Source: Serratia proteamaculans
GTDB lineage: Bacteria; Pseudomonadota; Gammaproteobacteria; Enterobacterales; Enterobacteriaceae
Direction: 5' to 3'
DNA length: 64,000 nt
Assembly: GCF_013337185.1 (NCBI RefSeq)
Contig: NZ_SWDE01000001.1
Location: 620,001 to 684,000, forward strand
Part shown: positions 52,016 through 60,311 of the stretch, in pieces
How the letters are laid out: every line of letters starts with the position of its first letter
Numbering within the stretch: position 1 is the stretch's first letter
Position numbers and translations under genes: made by a program
Notes under the pieces: model-generated
Told to the model about the DNA's origin: nothing
The model's input: only the letters and a program-made list of their open reading frames with translations
Databases searched by the model: none

Positions 52016-54217
52016 TCAGACGCTGGCGTCACTGTTGGGACGGTGTAAAGGCAGGCTCAGTGAACTGCGGGGCCGCCCGAGCAGCGCCAGAGCATTGCCG
52101 ACCGCCGGAGCAATGGTCGGCACACCCAGTTCACCCACGCCGGTCGGGGCCTCGGTGGAAGCTACGATAATCACCTCTATTTCCGGCATTTCATCGATAC
52201 GCAGCGGACGGAAATTGTTGAAGTTGGACTGCTCAACCACCCCGTCTTTTAGCGTAATGTTGCCGTACAGTGCGATGCTCAGACCATAGCCGATGCCGCC
52301 TTCAATCTGCGCGCGGATCACATCCGGATTGACCGCTACACCGCAGTCCACCGCACACCACACCTTGTGCACCCGTGGAATGCCCCCTTCGCCGATCGAC
52401 ACCTCGGCGATCTGCGCCACCCGGGTATTAAACGCCTTGGCGACGCCAACCCCCCGCGCCCGGCCATCCACCACCTTCGCGCCCTGCCAGTTAGCGGCTT
52501 TCGCCACCGCCCGTAATACGCCGGCCTCACGCGGCGCATCCCCCATCAGGGCCAGTCGCCCCTCTACCGGATCCTGCCCGGTTTCCTGCAACAGTTGGTC
52601 GATAAAGCTTTCCACCGCGTGGCCGGTGTGGGTGCTGGCTACCGACCTCAGTGAAGTCGTGGGGACCTTGCCGGGCACGATATGGGCGTCGCAGCGGAAG
52701 CTCTCAAAGGTATAAGGAACCTCGCTGGCGCCTTCGATCATCATCTGATCGACACCGTTGGCCACCAATGCCGTCATCGCACTGTTGAGCGTCCAGGAAT
52801 GGCCGACGACGGTATCGCTCCAGCCCACCACCTTGCCGCCACGGATCGCCCCGCGTAGCCGGTGCAGGATCATCGGACGATACCAGCCGTTGCGGATATC
52901 GTCTTCACGCGTCCACACCACCTTAACCCCGTGCCCGGGGCCAATCGCCTTGGCGGCCGCCGCCATGTCTGCGGCCAGATCCGGCCCCAGCTTCGGGTTG
53001 CCCAGATCGATACGGCGACCAAAGCTGCCACCGGCTAAAATGGTTTCAATTTCTACCTTCTCCGGCGGCAATTGGAACAGGTCGCACAGTTGTTGGTGAT
53101 CGAGGGTTTGGATCTGGCAGCCATAACGCGCCTTGACGCTTTCACCGTCCCAGAACAGATAGCCGTCCAACGGCTCCATCGGCGCATGGGCCACATACGG
53201 GAAGGTGTATTCCGCTTCGATCACTTTGTCGGCTTTATCAAAAACCTCGTCCGGCTGGCCGTGACTTTTCGCCACCGCACCGGGCTTTTGCGCCACCTGG
53301 CGGAACTCGGCGAAAATCTGCTCGGTGTTGCGCCGCTCGGCCTGCGAGTCGTCCCACTCCACCTGTAATTTTTCACGCCCCTGGATCGCCGCCCAGGTAT
53401 TTTTGGCGTACACCGCCACGCCGGTATCGGTCTGCTTCACCGCCACCACGCCCGGTACCTCCAGCGCCCGACTGGCATCAAATGACGCCACCTTGCCGCC
53501 AAAACGCGGCGGCTTTTTGATGGTCACGGTCAGCATATCCGGCTCATGAATGTCCTGAGTGAATTGCGCCGAGCCGTTGGTCTTTGCCAGTGAATCCACC
53601 CGGTGCAGGCCGCTGGCCTTACCGATCAGCGTAAAATTGGCGGGATCTTTCAGTGTAAGGGTTGCGGGGTCAGGCGGTGGTAACTGACTGGCTAACACGG
53701 CAAACTCGCCGAAACCGGCTTCACGCCCACTGGCCGCGTGGCGGATCTTGCCCGCCTGCACGGTGATTTCCTGCGCCGAGGTTTTCCAGCTTTGCGCGGC
53801 AGCCTGAACCAGCATCGCACGCGCCATGGCCCCCATGCGGCGCATCTGCTCATAGGCATTGGCCACCGAACTGGAACCACCGGTGCCCTGGAAACCGAAC
53901 TCCAGGTTTTTATAGACGTTGGTATCAACCGGCGCAGCAACCACCCGCACCTGCGACCAATCGGCGTCCAGCTCTTCGGCGACCAACGTCGCCATGCCGG
54001 TATACACCCCCTGGCCTACCTCGGTATGTTTACTGATCACCGTGACAATGCCTTCCTGGTCAATCTGCACGAAGGCATTGGCTGCATGAGGATCAGGCGC
54101 AGTGGCGGGGTTTGCGCGGGCCAGCGCACCGGTGGACGGCAGATAGGCACCGATCACCAGCGCACTGGCGCCGACGATAAAACGTCGCCGGGTAAGTGGG
54201 ACTTCGGGTAGATTCAT
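52016..54217 (-). CDS. Molybdopterin large subunit, xanthine dehydrogenase family (IorB-like)
   Basis: A 733-residue molybdenum hydroxylase large subunit. A twin-arginine signal ([16 protein letters not shown]) sends it to the periplasm with its iron-sulfur partner. Family segments include [32 protein letters not shown] and the C-terminal [17 protein letters not shown] with the catalytic-Glu-type GVGELG motif. It hydroxylates an aldehyde or N-heterocycle with water as oxygen source. No maturation chaperone (XdhC-like) is in the visible operon. Substrate unknown. Confidence 0.9.
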   Translation of the reverse strand: MNLPEVPLTRRRFIVGASALVIGAYLPSTGALARANPATAPDPHAANAFVQIDQEGIVTVISKHTEVGQGVYTGMATLVAEELDADWSQVRVVAAPVDTNVYKNLEFGFQGTGGSSSVANAYEQMRRMGAMARAMLVQAAAQSWKTSAQEITVQAGKIRHAASGREAGFGEFAVLASQLPPPDPATLTLKDPANFTLIGKASGLHRVDSLAKTNGSAQFTQDIHEPDMLTVTIKKPPRFGGKVASFDASRALEVPGVVAVKQTDTGVAVYAKNTWAAIQGREKLQVEWDDSQAERRNTEQIFAEFRQVAQKPGAVAKSHGQPDEVFDKADKVIEAEYTFPYVAHAPMEPLDGYLFWDGESVKARYGCQIQTLDHQQLCDLFQLPPEKVEIETILAGGSFGRRIDLGNPKLGPDLAADMAAAAKAIGPGHGVKVVWTREDDIRNGWYRPMILHRLRGAIRGGKVVGWSDTVVGHSWTLNSAMTALVANGVDQMMIEGASEVPYTFESFRCDAHIVPGKVPTTSLRSVASTHTGHAVESFIDQLLQETGQDPVEGRLALMGDAPREAGVLRAVAKAANWQGAKVVDGRARGVGVAKAFNTRVAQIAEVSIGEGGIPRVHKVWCAVDCGVAVNPDVIRAQIEGGIGYGLSIALYGNITLKDGVVEQSNFNNFRPLRIDEMPEIEVIIVASTEAPTGVGELGVPTIAPAVGNALALLGRPRSSLSLPLHRPNSDASV

Positions 54218-54455
54218 TGCTCATCGCTCCAAAATGCCGATCAACCTTAATCAATGCGGCGAAATCATTCTTTTTATGCGCGCCGTCTGCATACACCAGC
54301 GCGACGGGCTAATAATTAGCGTAGCTCATTATTTTGTCTGTCTGGCATTCAGGCGGGCTTTTCTGTGGTGGATTTGTGCTGTGTACTGCGCGGGGATTTC
54401 GGCCCACATGCTATAAATTAGCTATATCTTCATTACCCTCACGAGTGTGAAAGCC

Positions 54456-54950
54456 ATGTCGCAACCCAATAAAAAGTTTCGTTTTTATCGCCCGTTAAAA
54501 AGCCTAACCCATACCTTTGGTGACCAATGGTTTGCACTGAAGGCAGAAGCCTTTGCCCGCTTTTTCGGCACACCGACGTTTTTGGTGGGACAAACGGTGG
54601 TGGTAGCCGTCTGGATCTATCTCAATTTGGCAGGCCATACCAAGTTTGACCCTTACCCTTTTATTCTGTTGAACCTGGCTTTCAGCTTGCAGGCCGCCTA
54701 CGCCGCCCCACTGATCCTGCTGGCGCAAACCCATCAGGCCGAACGTGACCAGGCGCACGCACTGGCCGATGCTCAGCATCGCGAGGATTTGGATGAGGCA
54801 ATGGCGCAACGGCAAACGCTTGCCGCACAGCAATCTGAGCAATTGCTGGCGCTGTTGAAACAGAACACTGAATTAACCAACCTGACCAAACAGATGGCGG
54901 AGCGCATTGAAAGCCTGGCTATCCAGTTGGCAAACCGGGATCGCGCGTGA
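54456..54950 (+). CDS. DUF1003 family membrane protein
   Basis: A 164-residue protein. The DUF1003 core is clear: FFGTPTFLVGQTVVVAVWIYLNL, then FDPYPFILLNLAFSLQAAYAAPLILLAQ, two membrane helices joined by a short loop. The C-terminal third is a charged, Gln/Glu-rich coiled coil. The family role is unknown. A GTG 9 nt upstream is a possible alternative start. The 238-nt gap before it holds no gene I can support. Confidence 0.8.
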   Translation: MSQPNKKFRFYRPLKSLTHTFGDQWFALKAEAFARFFGTPTFLVGQTVVVAVWIYLNLAGHTKFDPYPFILLNLAFSLQAAYAAPLILLAQTHQAERDQAHALADAQHREDLDEAMAQRQTLAAQQSEQLLALLKQNTELTNLTKQMAERIESLAIQLANRDRA

Positions 54951-55079
54951 ATTTGCTTCGTCACGGGTCATGGATTGCACCAAATTGCATCAGGCGACTG
55001 CCTGAACCCGCATCAGCGGCCGGTTTGCGGACTGGTATGGAAATTGCTTCTTCCGATCATGGCTATAAGGGAGAAGCAG

Positions 55080-56237
55080 ATGAAAGCAATTATTATTGGT
55101 GGCGGTATCGGCGGTCTGTGTACCGCCATCGCATTGCAGCGTGTCGGTATCGACACCGAGGTTTTTGAAGCGGTCAAAGCAATCAAACCGGTCGGGGCCG
55201 CGATTTCCATCTGGCCCAACGGCGTCAAATGCCTTAATTATCTGGGAATGAAAGAACCGCTGCGCGCGCTCGGCGGCCCAATGAACTACATGGCCTATCA
55301 GGAATACCTGCACGGCCAGACCCTGACCCGCTTTAGCCTGGATCCGCTGATTGCCAGCGTTGGCGAGCGGCCTTACCCGGTAGCCCGTGCCGAGCTTCAG
55401 GCGATGTTGCTACGCAGCTATGGTCGTGACCTGGTGCACTTCGGCAAACGCGTCAGCGGCATTGAAGAAACTCCGCAAGGCGTGACCGCCTGGTTTGAAG
55501 ATGGCAGCCAGGCCAGCGGTGATTTTCTGATCGCCGCCGACGGCACTCATTCCGCCATTCGCCCTTATGTGCTGGGTCACGGGGTAGATCGTCGCTACGC
55601 CGGTTACGTCAACTGGAATGGGCTGGTAGCCATTGATGAGTCCATCGCCCCCGCCGATCAGTGGACCACCTTTGTGGGTGAAGGCAAGCGGGTGTCGTTG
55701 ATGCCGGTTTCCGACAACCGCTTCTACTTTTTCTTCGATGTCCCGCTGCCCACCGGGCTGGCGGAAGACCGCAGCAGCGCGCGAGCCGATCTGCAGCGTT
55801 ACTTTGCCGGCTGGGCCGAACCGGTGCAAAAACTGATTGCCGCGCTCGATCCCGAAACCATCAACCGCATTGAGATCCATGATATCGAACCTTTCGAACA
55901 GCTGGTGCGCGGGCGCGTGGCATTACTGGGCGATGCCGGGCACAGCACCACGCCAGATATCGGCCAGGGAGGCTGTGCGGCGATGGAGGACGCGGTCGTG
56001 CTGGCGATTGCCTTACAAACCAACTCGCTCGGCATAGAAGACGCGCTGTTGCGCTATCAGGAAAAACGCAGCCACCGGGTGAAGGACTTGGTGCTGAAGG
56101 CGCGCAAGCGCTGTGATGTCACCCACGGTAAGGAGATGGCGATCACCCATGGCTGGTACGAAGAACTGAAAAGCGAAACCGGCGAGCGAATTCTCTCCGG
56201 TATGAAAGAAACCATTATGGGCGGGCCGCTGGCCTGA
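55080..56237 (+). CDS. hpxO: FAD-dependent urate hydroxylase HpxO-like
   Basis: A 385-residue flavoprotein monooxygenase that follows remembered Klebsiella HpxO (384) along its length. Segments include MKAIIIGGGIGGLCTAIAL (FAD GxGxxG), KPVGAAISIWPNGVKCLN, GYVNWNGLVAI, GEGKRVSLMPV, GRVALLGDAGHSTTPDIGQGGCAAMEDAV and KARKRCDVTHGK. HpxO oxidises urate to 5-hydroxyisourate with NADH and O2. GGGAG precedes ATG 55080; a longer in-frame extension is not needed. No other hpx or ure gene is visible, so it is an isolated purine-degradation gene. Confidence 0.88.
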   Translation: MKAIIIGGGIGGLCTAIALQRVGIDTEVFEAVKAIKPVGAAISIWPNGVKCLNYLGMKEPLRALGGPMNYMAYQEYLHGQTLTRFSLDPLIASVGERPYPVARAELQAMLLRSYGRDLVHFGKRVSGIEETPQGVTAWFEDGSQASGDFLIAADGTHSAIRPYVLGHGVDRRYAGYVNWNGLVAIDESIAPADQWTTFVGEGKRVSLMPVSDNRFYFFFDVPLPTGLAEDRSSARADLQRYFAGWAEPVQKLIAALDPETINRIEIHDIEPFEQLVRGRVALLGDAGHSTTPDIGQGGCAAMEDAVVLAIALQTNSLGIEDALLRYQEKRSHRVKDLVLKARKRCDVTHGKEMAITHGWYEELKSETGERILSGMKETIMGGPLA

Positions 56238-56263
56238 TTCTGCGGCAAGGCCAGGCTTTGCTG

Positions 56264-58399
56264 TCAAACACTCAAGGTGCGGATGCGCCCCGCCGCCAGT
56301 TCGATCACCCGGTCCGCCGTGGCGATCGTTTCCGGCCGGTGGGCGATCAGCAAAATGGGTAACCCAAGCTGACGTAAGGTCTGGCCAATCAGCGTTTCGT
56401 TATTAACGTCCAAATGGCTGGTCGCTTCATCGAGGATCAGCAACTGTGGCCGCTTATACAACGCCCGCGCCAACAGTAAACGCTGTTTTTGCCCGGCGGA
56501 CAGGGTGCCGCCCATTTCGCCGATTAACGTCTGGTAACCCATCGGCAGCTGTTCGATGTCCTGTTCCAACTGCGCCAGGCGGGCACATTCGCCAAGCTTT
56601 TGCTTATCAATCCGGGGAGAGAAAAATGTCATGTTTTCGGCAATGGAGCCGCGAAACAGTTGGTCCTCCTGCAACACCACGCCGATATGCTGGCGAACCT
56701 GTTGATAATTCCCCTGCCGATGCTCAATGCCCAAGGTGCGGATCACCCCGGCGGTCGGCGGATACAGGCCCAGCACCAGCTTGGCCAGCGTGGTCTTGCC
56801 GCAACCGGAGGCCCCGACCAACGCCAGCACTTCGCCGGGCATGATTTGCAACGAGACCTGCGACAGGATCTCCCGTTCGGTTCCGGCGTATTTGAAACTG
56901 ACCTGCGCCAGGCTTAACGCAGGGCGATCGCTTGGCCAGACACAGGCCGCTGATGGCCCTGTCACACCACCTGCCAACTGCGACGCCGCATCCTCACGCG
57001 CCGCCAGCACAATATCCGCCAGCCGTTGGTTATAGACATCCAGCATTCGGTACGCGACCAGTTTGTCGATCAACCCGTTGATGCTGGACGAGAAGCGCCC
57101 CTGAAAGGACATATAAGCCACCAACATGCCCACCGAAAACTGACCGGCCAGCACCGCGCTGGCCCCCAGCCACAGCACCGCAGCCCCCACCACGCTGCCA
57201 ATAACGGTCTGCATAATGCCGTAGACCATCATCAGTTTGCTTTCGCGCAGTTGCGCATTGCGGCGGGCAACATTCAGATTACGCCAGACCGATTCGCGCG
57301 GCGTCAGCGCCCCATTGACCCGCAGGCTCAACACCCCGCGCAGGCTCTCCAGAAAGTGGCTGGATTCCTGGGTACCGGCGACCCAGCTGTCATCTGCCGC
57401 TTTACGCAGGGTACTGAACCAAAACAGCCGCAGCAGGCCATAAACCAGAGCGGCGGCCAACGCGACCAGGGTTAATTTGGCACTGTAGAAAAACATCATG
57501 GTCACCGTGCCCACTACCAGTAACACATCCAGAAAGGCTTCGAGCAGCGTGGTGGTCAGCGTGTCCTGAATGGTGTCGACGGCATCGAATTTGGCGCTGA
57601 TATCCCCCATATTGCGCGCCTCAAACCAGCTAATCGGCAGCCGCAGCAGGTGGTGAAACACGTTCGCCGTCCACTGCATGTTAAAGTTGACCGCCATGGT
57701 GAGGGTCGCCCATTGTCGGGCCAGTTCCAGTAGCGTCTGGGTCGCGGCCATCAGCAACATGGCGATGACCACCAGTGTCAGCAGGCTGGCATCCAGCGCC
57801 ACCAACACTTCATCAATCACCAGTTGGTTGATCAGCGGGCCAATCAGCGCAAGCACTTCGAGTACCAGCGCGAAGCAGAATATCCTGCCCAGCGCGGCCT
57901 TCAGACCCTGGGTTTTGCCAATAAGATCGAACAGGCGGATCTTTTTTCGCTGATCTTTGACCGCAAACTGATGAGTGGGCGTCAGTTCCATGGCGACGCC
58001 GGTAAAGTGACGGTTCGCTTCCCGCAGGCTCATGGTTACCGCACCGCGAGCCGGATCGTGTAATTCCAGCCTCTGCCCTCGTACCCGTTTGAGTACCGTA
58101 AAGTGATTCATGTCCCAGTACAAAATGCAGGGCACCGACAGCAGGTGCAATTCTTCAAGCTCCAACTGCACGGCGCGGCCACTTAAGTGCAATTGTTCGG
58201 CGCAGCTCATCAACTGCGAAAATGTCATACCGAGCTGCGAAACGTTAAATCGTGCTCGCAGCGTGGGCAGATCAACCCGATGCCCATGCCAGCCGGCAAT
58301 CATCGCCAGACAGGCCACGCCACACTCTGCCGATTCTGTCTGGCGGATCAACGGCAGGCGCTTGCGCCATCCCCAGTTAATCACTTCGGTAACGTCCAT
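56264..58399 (-). CDS. Peptidase-containing ABC exporter, CvaB-like
   Basis: A 711-residue type I secretion ABC transporter from ATG 58399 (GGGAGG 8 nt upstream). The N-terminal C39 peptidase is complete: Gln20, Cys26 (TESAECGVACL), His99 (MNHFTVLKR) and Asp115 (HDPARG). Six membrane helices follow, then the ATPase with Walker A GASGCGKTT, signature LSAGQKQR and Walker B LLILDEA. C39 exporters cut a double-glycine leader and export the peptide, usually a class II microcin or bacteriocin. The HlyD partner is 2 nt upstream. No double-glycine peptide gene is seen. Confidence 0.9.
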   Translation of the reverse strand: MDVTEVINWGWRKRLPLIRQTESAECGVACLAMIAGWHGHRVDLPTLRARFNVSQLGMTFSQLMSCAEQLHLSGRAVQLELEELHLLSVPCILYWDMNHFTVLKRVRGQRLELHDPARGAVTMSLREANRHFTGVAMELTPTHQFAVKDQRKKIRLFDLIGKTQGLKAALGRIFCFALVLEVLALIGPLINQLVIDEVLVALDASLLTLVVIAMLLMAATQTLLELARQWATLTMAVNFNMQWTANVFHHLLRLPISWFEARNMGDISAKFDAVDTIQDTLTTTLLEAFLDVLLVVGTVTMMFFYSAKLTLVALAAALVYGLLRLFWFSTLRKAADDSWVAGTQESSHFLESLRGVLSLRVNGALTPRESVWRNLNVARRNAQLRESKLMMVYGIMQTVIGSVVGAAVLWLGASAVLAGQFSVGMLVAYMSFQGRFSSSINGLIDKLVAYRMLDVYNQRLADIVLAAREDAASQLAGGVTGPSAACVWPSDRPALSLAQVSFKYAGTEREILSQVSLQIMPGEVLALVGASGCGKTTLAKLVLGLYPPTAGVIRTLGIEHRQGNYQQVRQHIGVVLQEDQLFRGSIAENMTFFSPRIDKQKLGECARLAQLEQDIEQLPMGYQTLIGEMGGTLSAGQKQRLLLARALYKRPQLLILDEATSHLDVNNETLIGQTLRQLGLPILLIAHRPETIATADRVIELAAGRIRTLSV

Positions 58400-58401
58400 G
58401 T

Positions 58402-59670
58402 TCAGATCCTCCCTTGCAGACTCCATAACGGCTCCAGCAGCCACTCGTACAGGCGGCGACTGTCCAGCTCCACATCGGCGGAAACGGTCATGCCAACGCG
58501 CAATGGCTCCTGCCGCCCATAGGCCGTAATGGTGGGTTTATCCAAGGCTACGATGACGCGGTAATGCCCTTCGTTTTCTTTCCACACCATCGGGTTTTGC
58601 AGCATTGCTTCGCTGGCGCTGAGGCTGGTATCGGTAATCGCCCGGGTAGCGCCGTACTGCACGCCAAACTTTTCATAGGGGAATGAGGCAAAGCGCAAAC
58701 CCACCCGTTGTTGGGGCTTGATAAACCCCACCGCTTTACTCGGGGCAAAGAGTTCGACCTGCAATTGCGCGCCGTCGGCAACCATCATTAATAAGGGATC
58801 GTTTTGTTTTACCGTCTGCCCGGCCCGGGCCAGTACCACGGCGATATGACCATCCACCGGCGCGGTCAATGTATGATTGCGCTGGGCGCCAAGCTCGATT
58901 TGTTGCTGTTTAATGCCCTGTAGCTGGCGTTCAAGTTCGGCATCACGCGCCTGCTGCTGCTGTTCCAGGGTGCGCAGCTCTGACGCCGCCGCGGCAAGCT
59001 CACGCTGTAGCCGTACCTGCGCCTGCCGCTGGAGTTCAACCTTTTCCTGTGCCTTCGCCAGCGCCATTTGCTGCTGCTGGAATTCAAGCTCTGAGACATA
59101 GCCTTTGGCGATCAGCTTGCGGTAACGCCCCATCAGCGACTGGGCCAGTTGCGCCTGCTGCTGAACCAGCGCCATTGCCGCCTCTGTGCTGACCAACTCC
59201 TGATTGAGCTGCGCGATGCGTTGGCGCACGCCGGTTTGCTGCAGGACGCGGGTTGCCAGCTCCTGCGCCCGCTGATGTTCCAGCATGCGATATTGGCGAT
59301 GTAACGAGTCAGACACCGATGCCAGGGTACCTATACCTTGCCCATTGAAATACTCGCCGCTGAGCCGATACAATGCCTGACCGGCCTTGACCGCCGCCCC
59401 CTCCGCGACCAGCCGCTCGGTAACCTGCCCGGCGCTGCGCGCCACCACCTTGATCAATCCGCTGGACGGCATCACCACCCCATCCAGCCGCGCTTTGCGG
59501 GTATATTCGCCCAGTATCAGAAACAGCATGATGGCCAGCACCAGCAGGATACTGACCCAGGCATAGGCGGTTAAACTGAGGCTGGCGGGGATAATCACTT
59601 CACCTTCGGCCCTGGTGGCCTGAGCGGCAAAATAACCCTCGCGATAAAGCTGGGGAGGACGTCCTGTCAT
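58402..59670 (-). CDS. HlyD-family membrane fusion protein, CvaA-like
   Basis: A 422-residue periplasmic adaptor. One N-terminal helix (LTAYAWVSILLVLAIMLFLIL) is followed by a barrel-sandwich segment and a long coiled coil rich in Gln/Glu/Ala (about residues 120-240). The lipoyl-like NHTLTAPVDGHIAVVLARAGQTVK follows. It would link the CvaB-like exporter to TolC. The stop is 2 nt before the exporter ATG, so the two are cotranscribed, probably with the small gene upstream. Confidence 0.9.
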   Translation of the reverse strand: MTGRPPQLYREGYFAAQATRAEGEVIIPASLSLTAYAWVSILLVLAIMLFLILGEYTRKARLDGVVMPSSGLIKVVARSAGQVTERLVAEGAAVKAGQALYRLSGEYFNGQGIGTLASVSDSLHRQYRMLEHQRAQELATRVLQQTGVRQRIAQLNQELVSTEAAMALVQQQAQLAQSLMGRYRKLIAKGYVSELEFQQQQMALAKAQEKVELQRQAQVRLQRELAAAASELRTLEQQQQARDAELERQLQGIKQQQIELGAQRNHTLTAPVDGHIAVVLARAGQTVKQNDPLLMMVADGAQLQVELFAPSKAVGFIKPQQRVGLRFASFPYEKFGVQYGATRAITDTSLSASEAMLQNPMVWKENEGHYRVIVALDKPTITAYGRQEPLRVGMTVSADVELDSRRLYEWLLEPLWSLQGRI

Positions 59671-59712
59671 TGGGGATTACACCTTTATCGGCATCAGAGG
59701 TAGATAATCAGC

Positions 59713-59949
59713 TTACTGACGGCGACGCTTCCATTTATGGAAAAACCTTCGCGCCGAGATATATATTATTTTCATCAGCGTCATTGTCCCTAACAGGACA
59801 AAGAAATAAATCATCCACTTGGCCACTTCACAAGGGATATTGATCCTGAACAGACCGTTATATTGGCTAAGGCCCACAATAAAAAACAAATTATGGGATA
59901 GCGTAACGCTAATAATACTAATAATAAAAGCCGACCAAAACGTCTTCAT
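59713..59949 (-). CDS. Small two-helix membrane protein upstream of the exporter
   Basis: A 78-residue hydrophobic protein from ATG 59949 (GGTG about 6 nt upstream). Two helices lie at roughly residues 6-30 and 45-65, ending in a strongly basic tail (RRFFHKWKRRRQ). It is AT-rich, in contrast with the exporter genes, and 42 nt upstream of the HlyD gene in the same direction behind a strong promoter. Size, composition and place fit a bacteriocin immunity protein, but no homologue is recognised. It does not contain a double-glycine leader. Confidence 0.6.
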   Translation of the reverse strand: MKTFWSAFIISIISVTLSHNLFFIVGLSQYNGLFRINIPCEVAKWMIYFFVLLGTMTLMKIIYISARRFFHKWKRRRQ

Positions 59950-60071
59950 AAAAGACACCAGTTCAACATTAATATCAAATCATACCAGCAAGTTATGCAA
60001 CACGACCATGCAAGGGAATTTTTCAATACTCATATTTAAACCACATATTTTTAACGCGTAAGGCAGACATA

Positions 60072-60100
60072 GGTATAAACACGAACCAGTATCATGTCAA
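60072..60100 (-). promoter_or_regulatory. Strong promoter for the exporter operon
   Basis: On the minus strand a perfect TTGACA (60100-60095) is followed after exactly 17 bp by TATACC (60077-60072). Transcription would start near 60065, about 115 nt before the small membrane protein gene. It is the best sigma-70 pair I saw in the window. Confidence 0.65.
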
Positions 60101-60279
60101 TATATAAAACCATTTTCACCAATATAATAAACTCAACTAAATTGAATGAATTACATGAGCACTTTAATTACGTAAACAACACAATTTATATATTTTATCA
60201 CCACATCTATTTTATTCATATTTTAACTACTGCCAATTTCCATGTTCAATTCACAGCACCAATAAATCAATAAATAAAC

Positions 60280-60299
60280 GGCGGCACAAAAGCACCGCC
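60280..60299 (-). terminator. Terminator of the NicB-like operon
   Basis: A minus-strand hairpin (GGCGG / CCGCC) with a 10-nt loop lies 12 nt after the stop of the NicB-like gene and is followed by GTTTATTTATT. Confidence 0.6.
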
Positions 60300-60311
60300 C
60301 TCCAGTAGAGA

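Larger units (their letters stand above)
59950..60311. other. AT-rich region without a convincing gene
   Basis: About 360 nt, mostly A+T. It holds a strong minus-strand promoter (60072-60100), a transcribed leader of about 115 nt, and the terminator of the right-hand operon (60280-60299). Reading frames in the leader are 17 residues or shorter and none has a Gly-Gly motif. Confidence 0.6.

Noticed and set aside
54234-54416. 60-residue plus-strand frame before the DUF1003 gene
   Set aside because: No ribosome site and amino acid composition rich in Cys/Ile/Trp typical of noncoding sequence.
59985-60033. Possible 16-17-residue peptide in the exporter leader
   Set aside because: No ribosome site and no Gly-Gly motif; it cannot be a C39 substrate.
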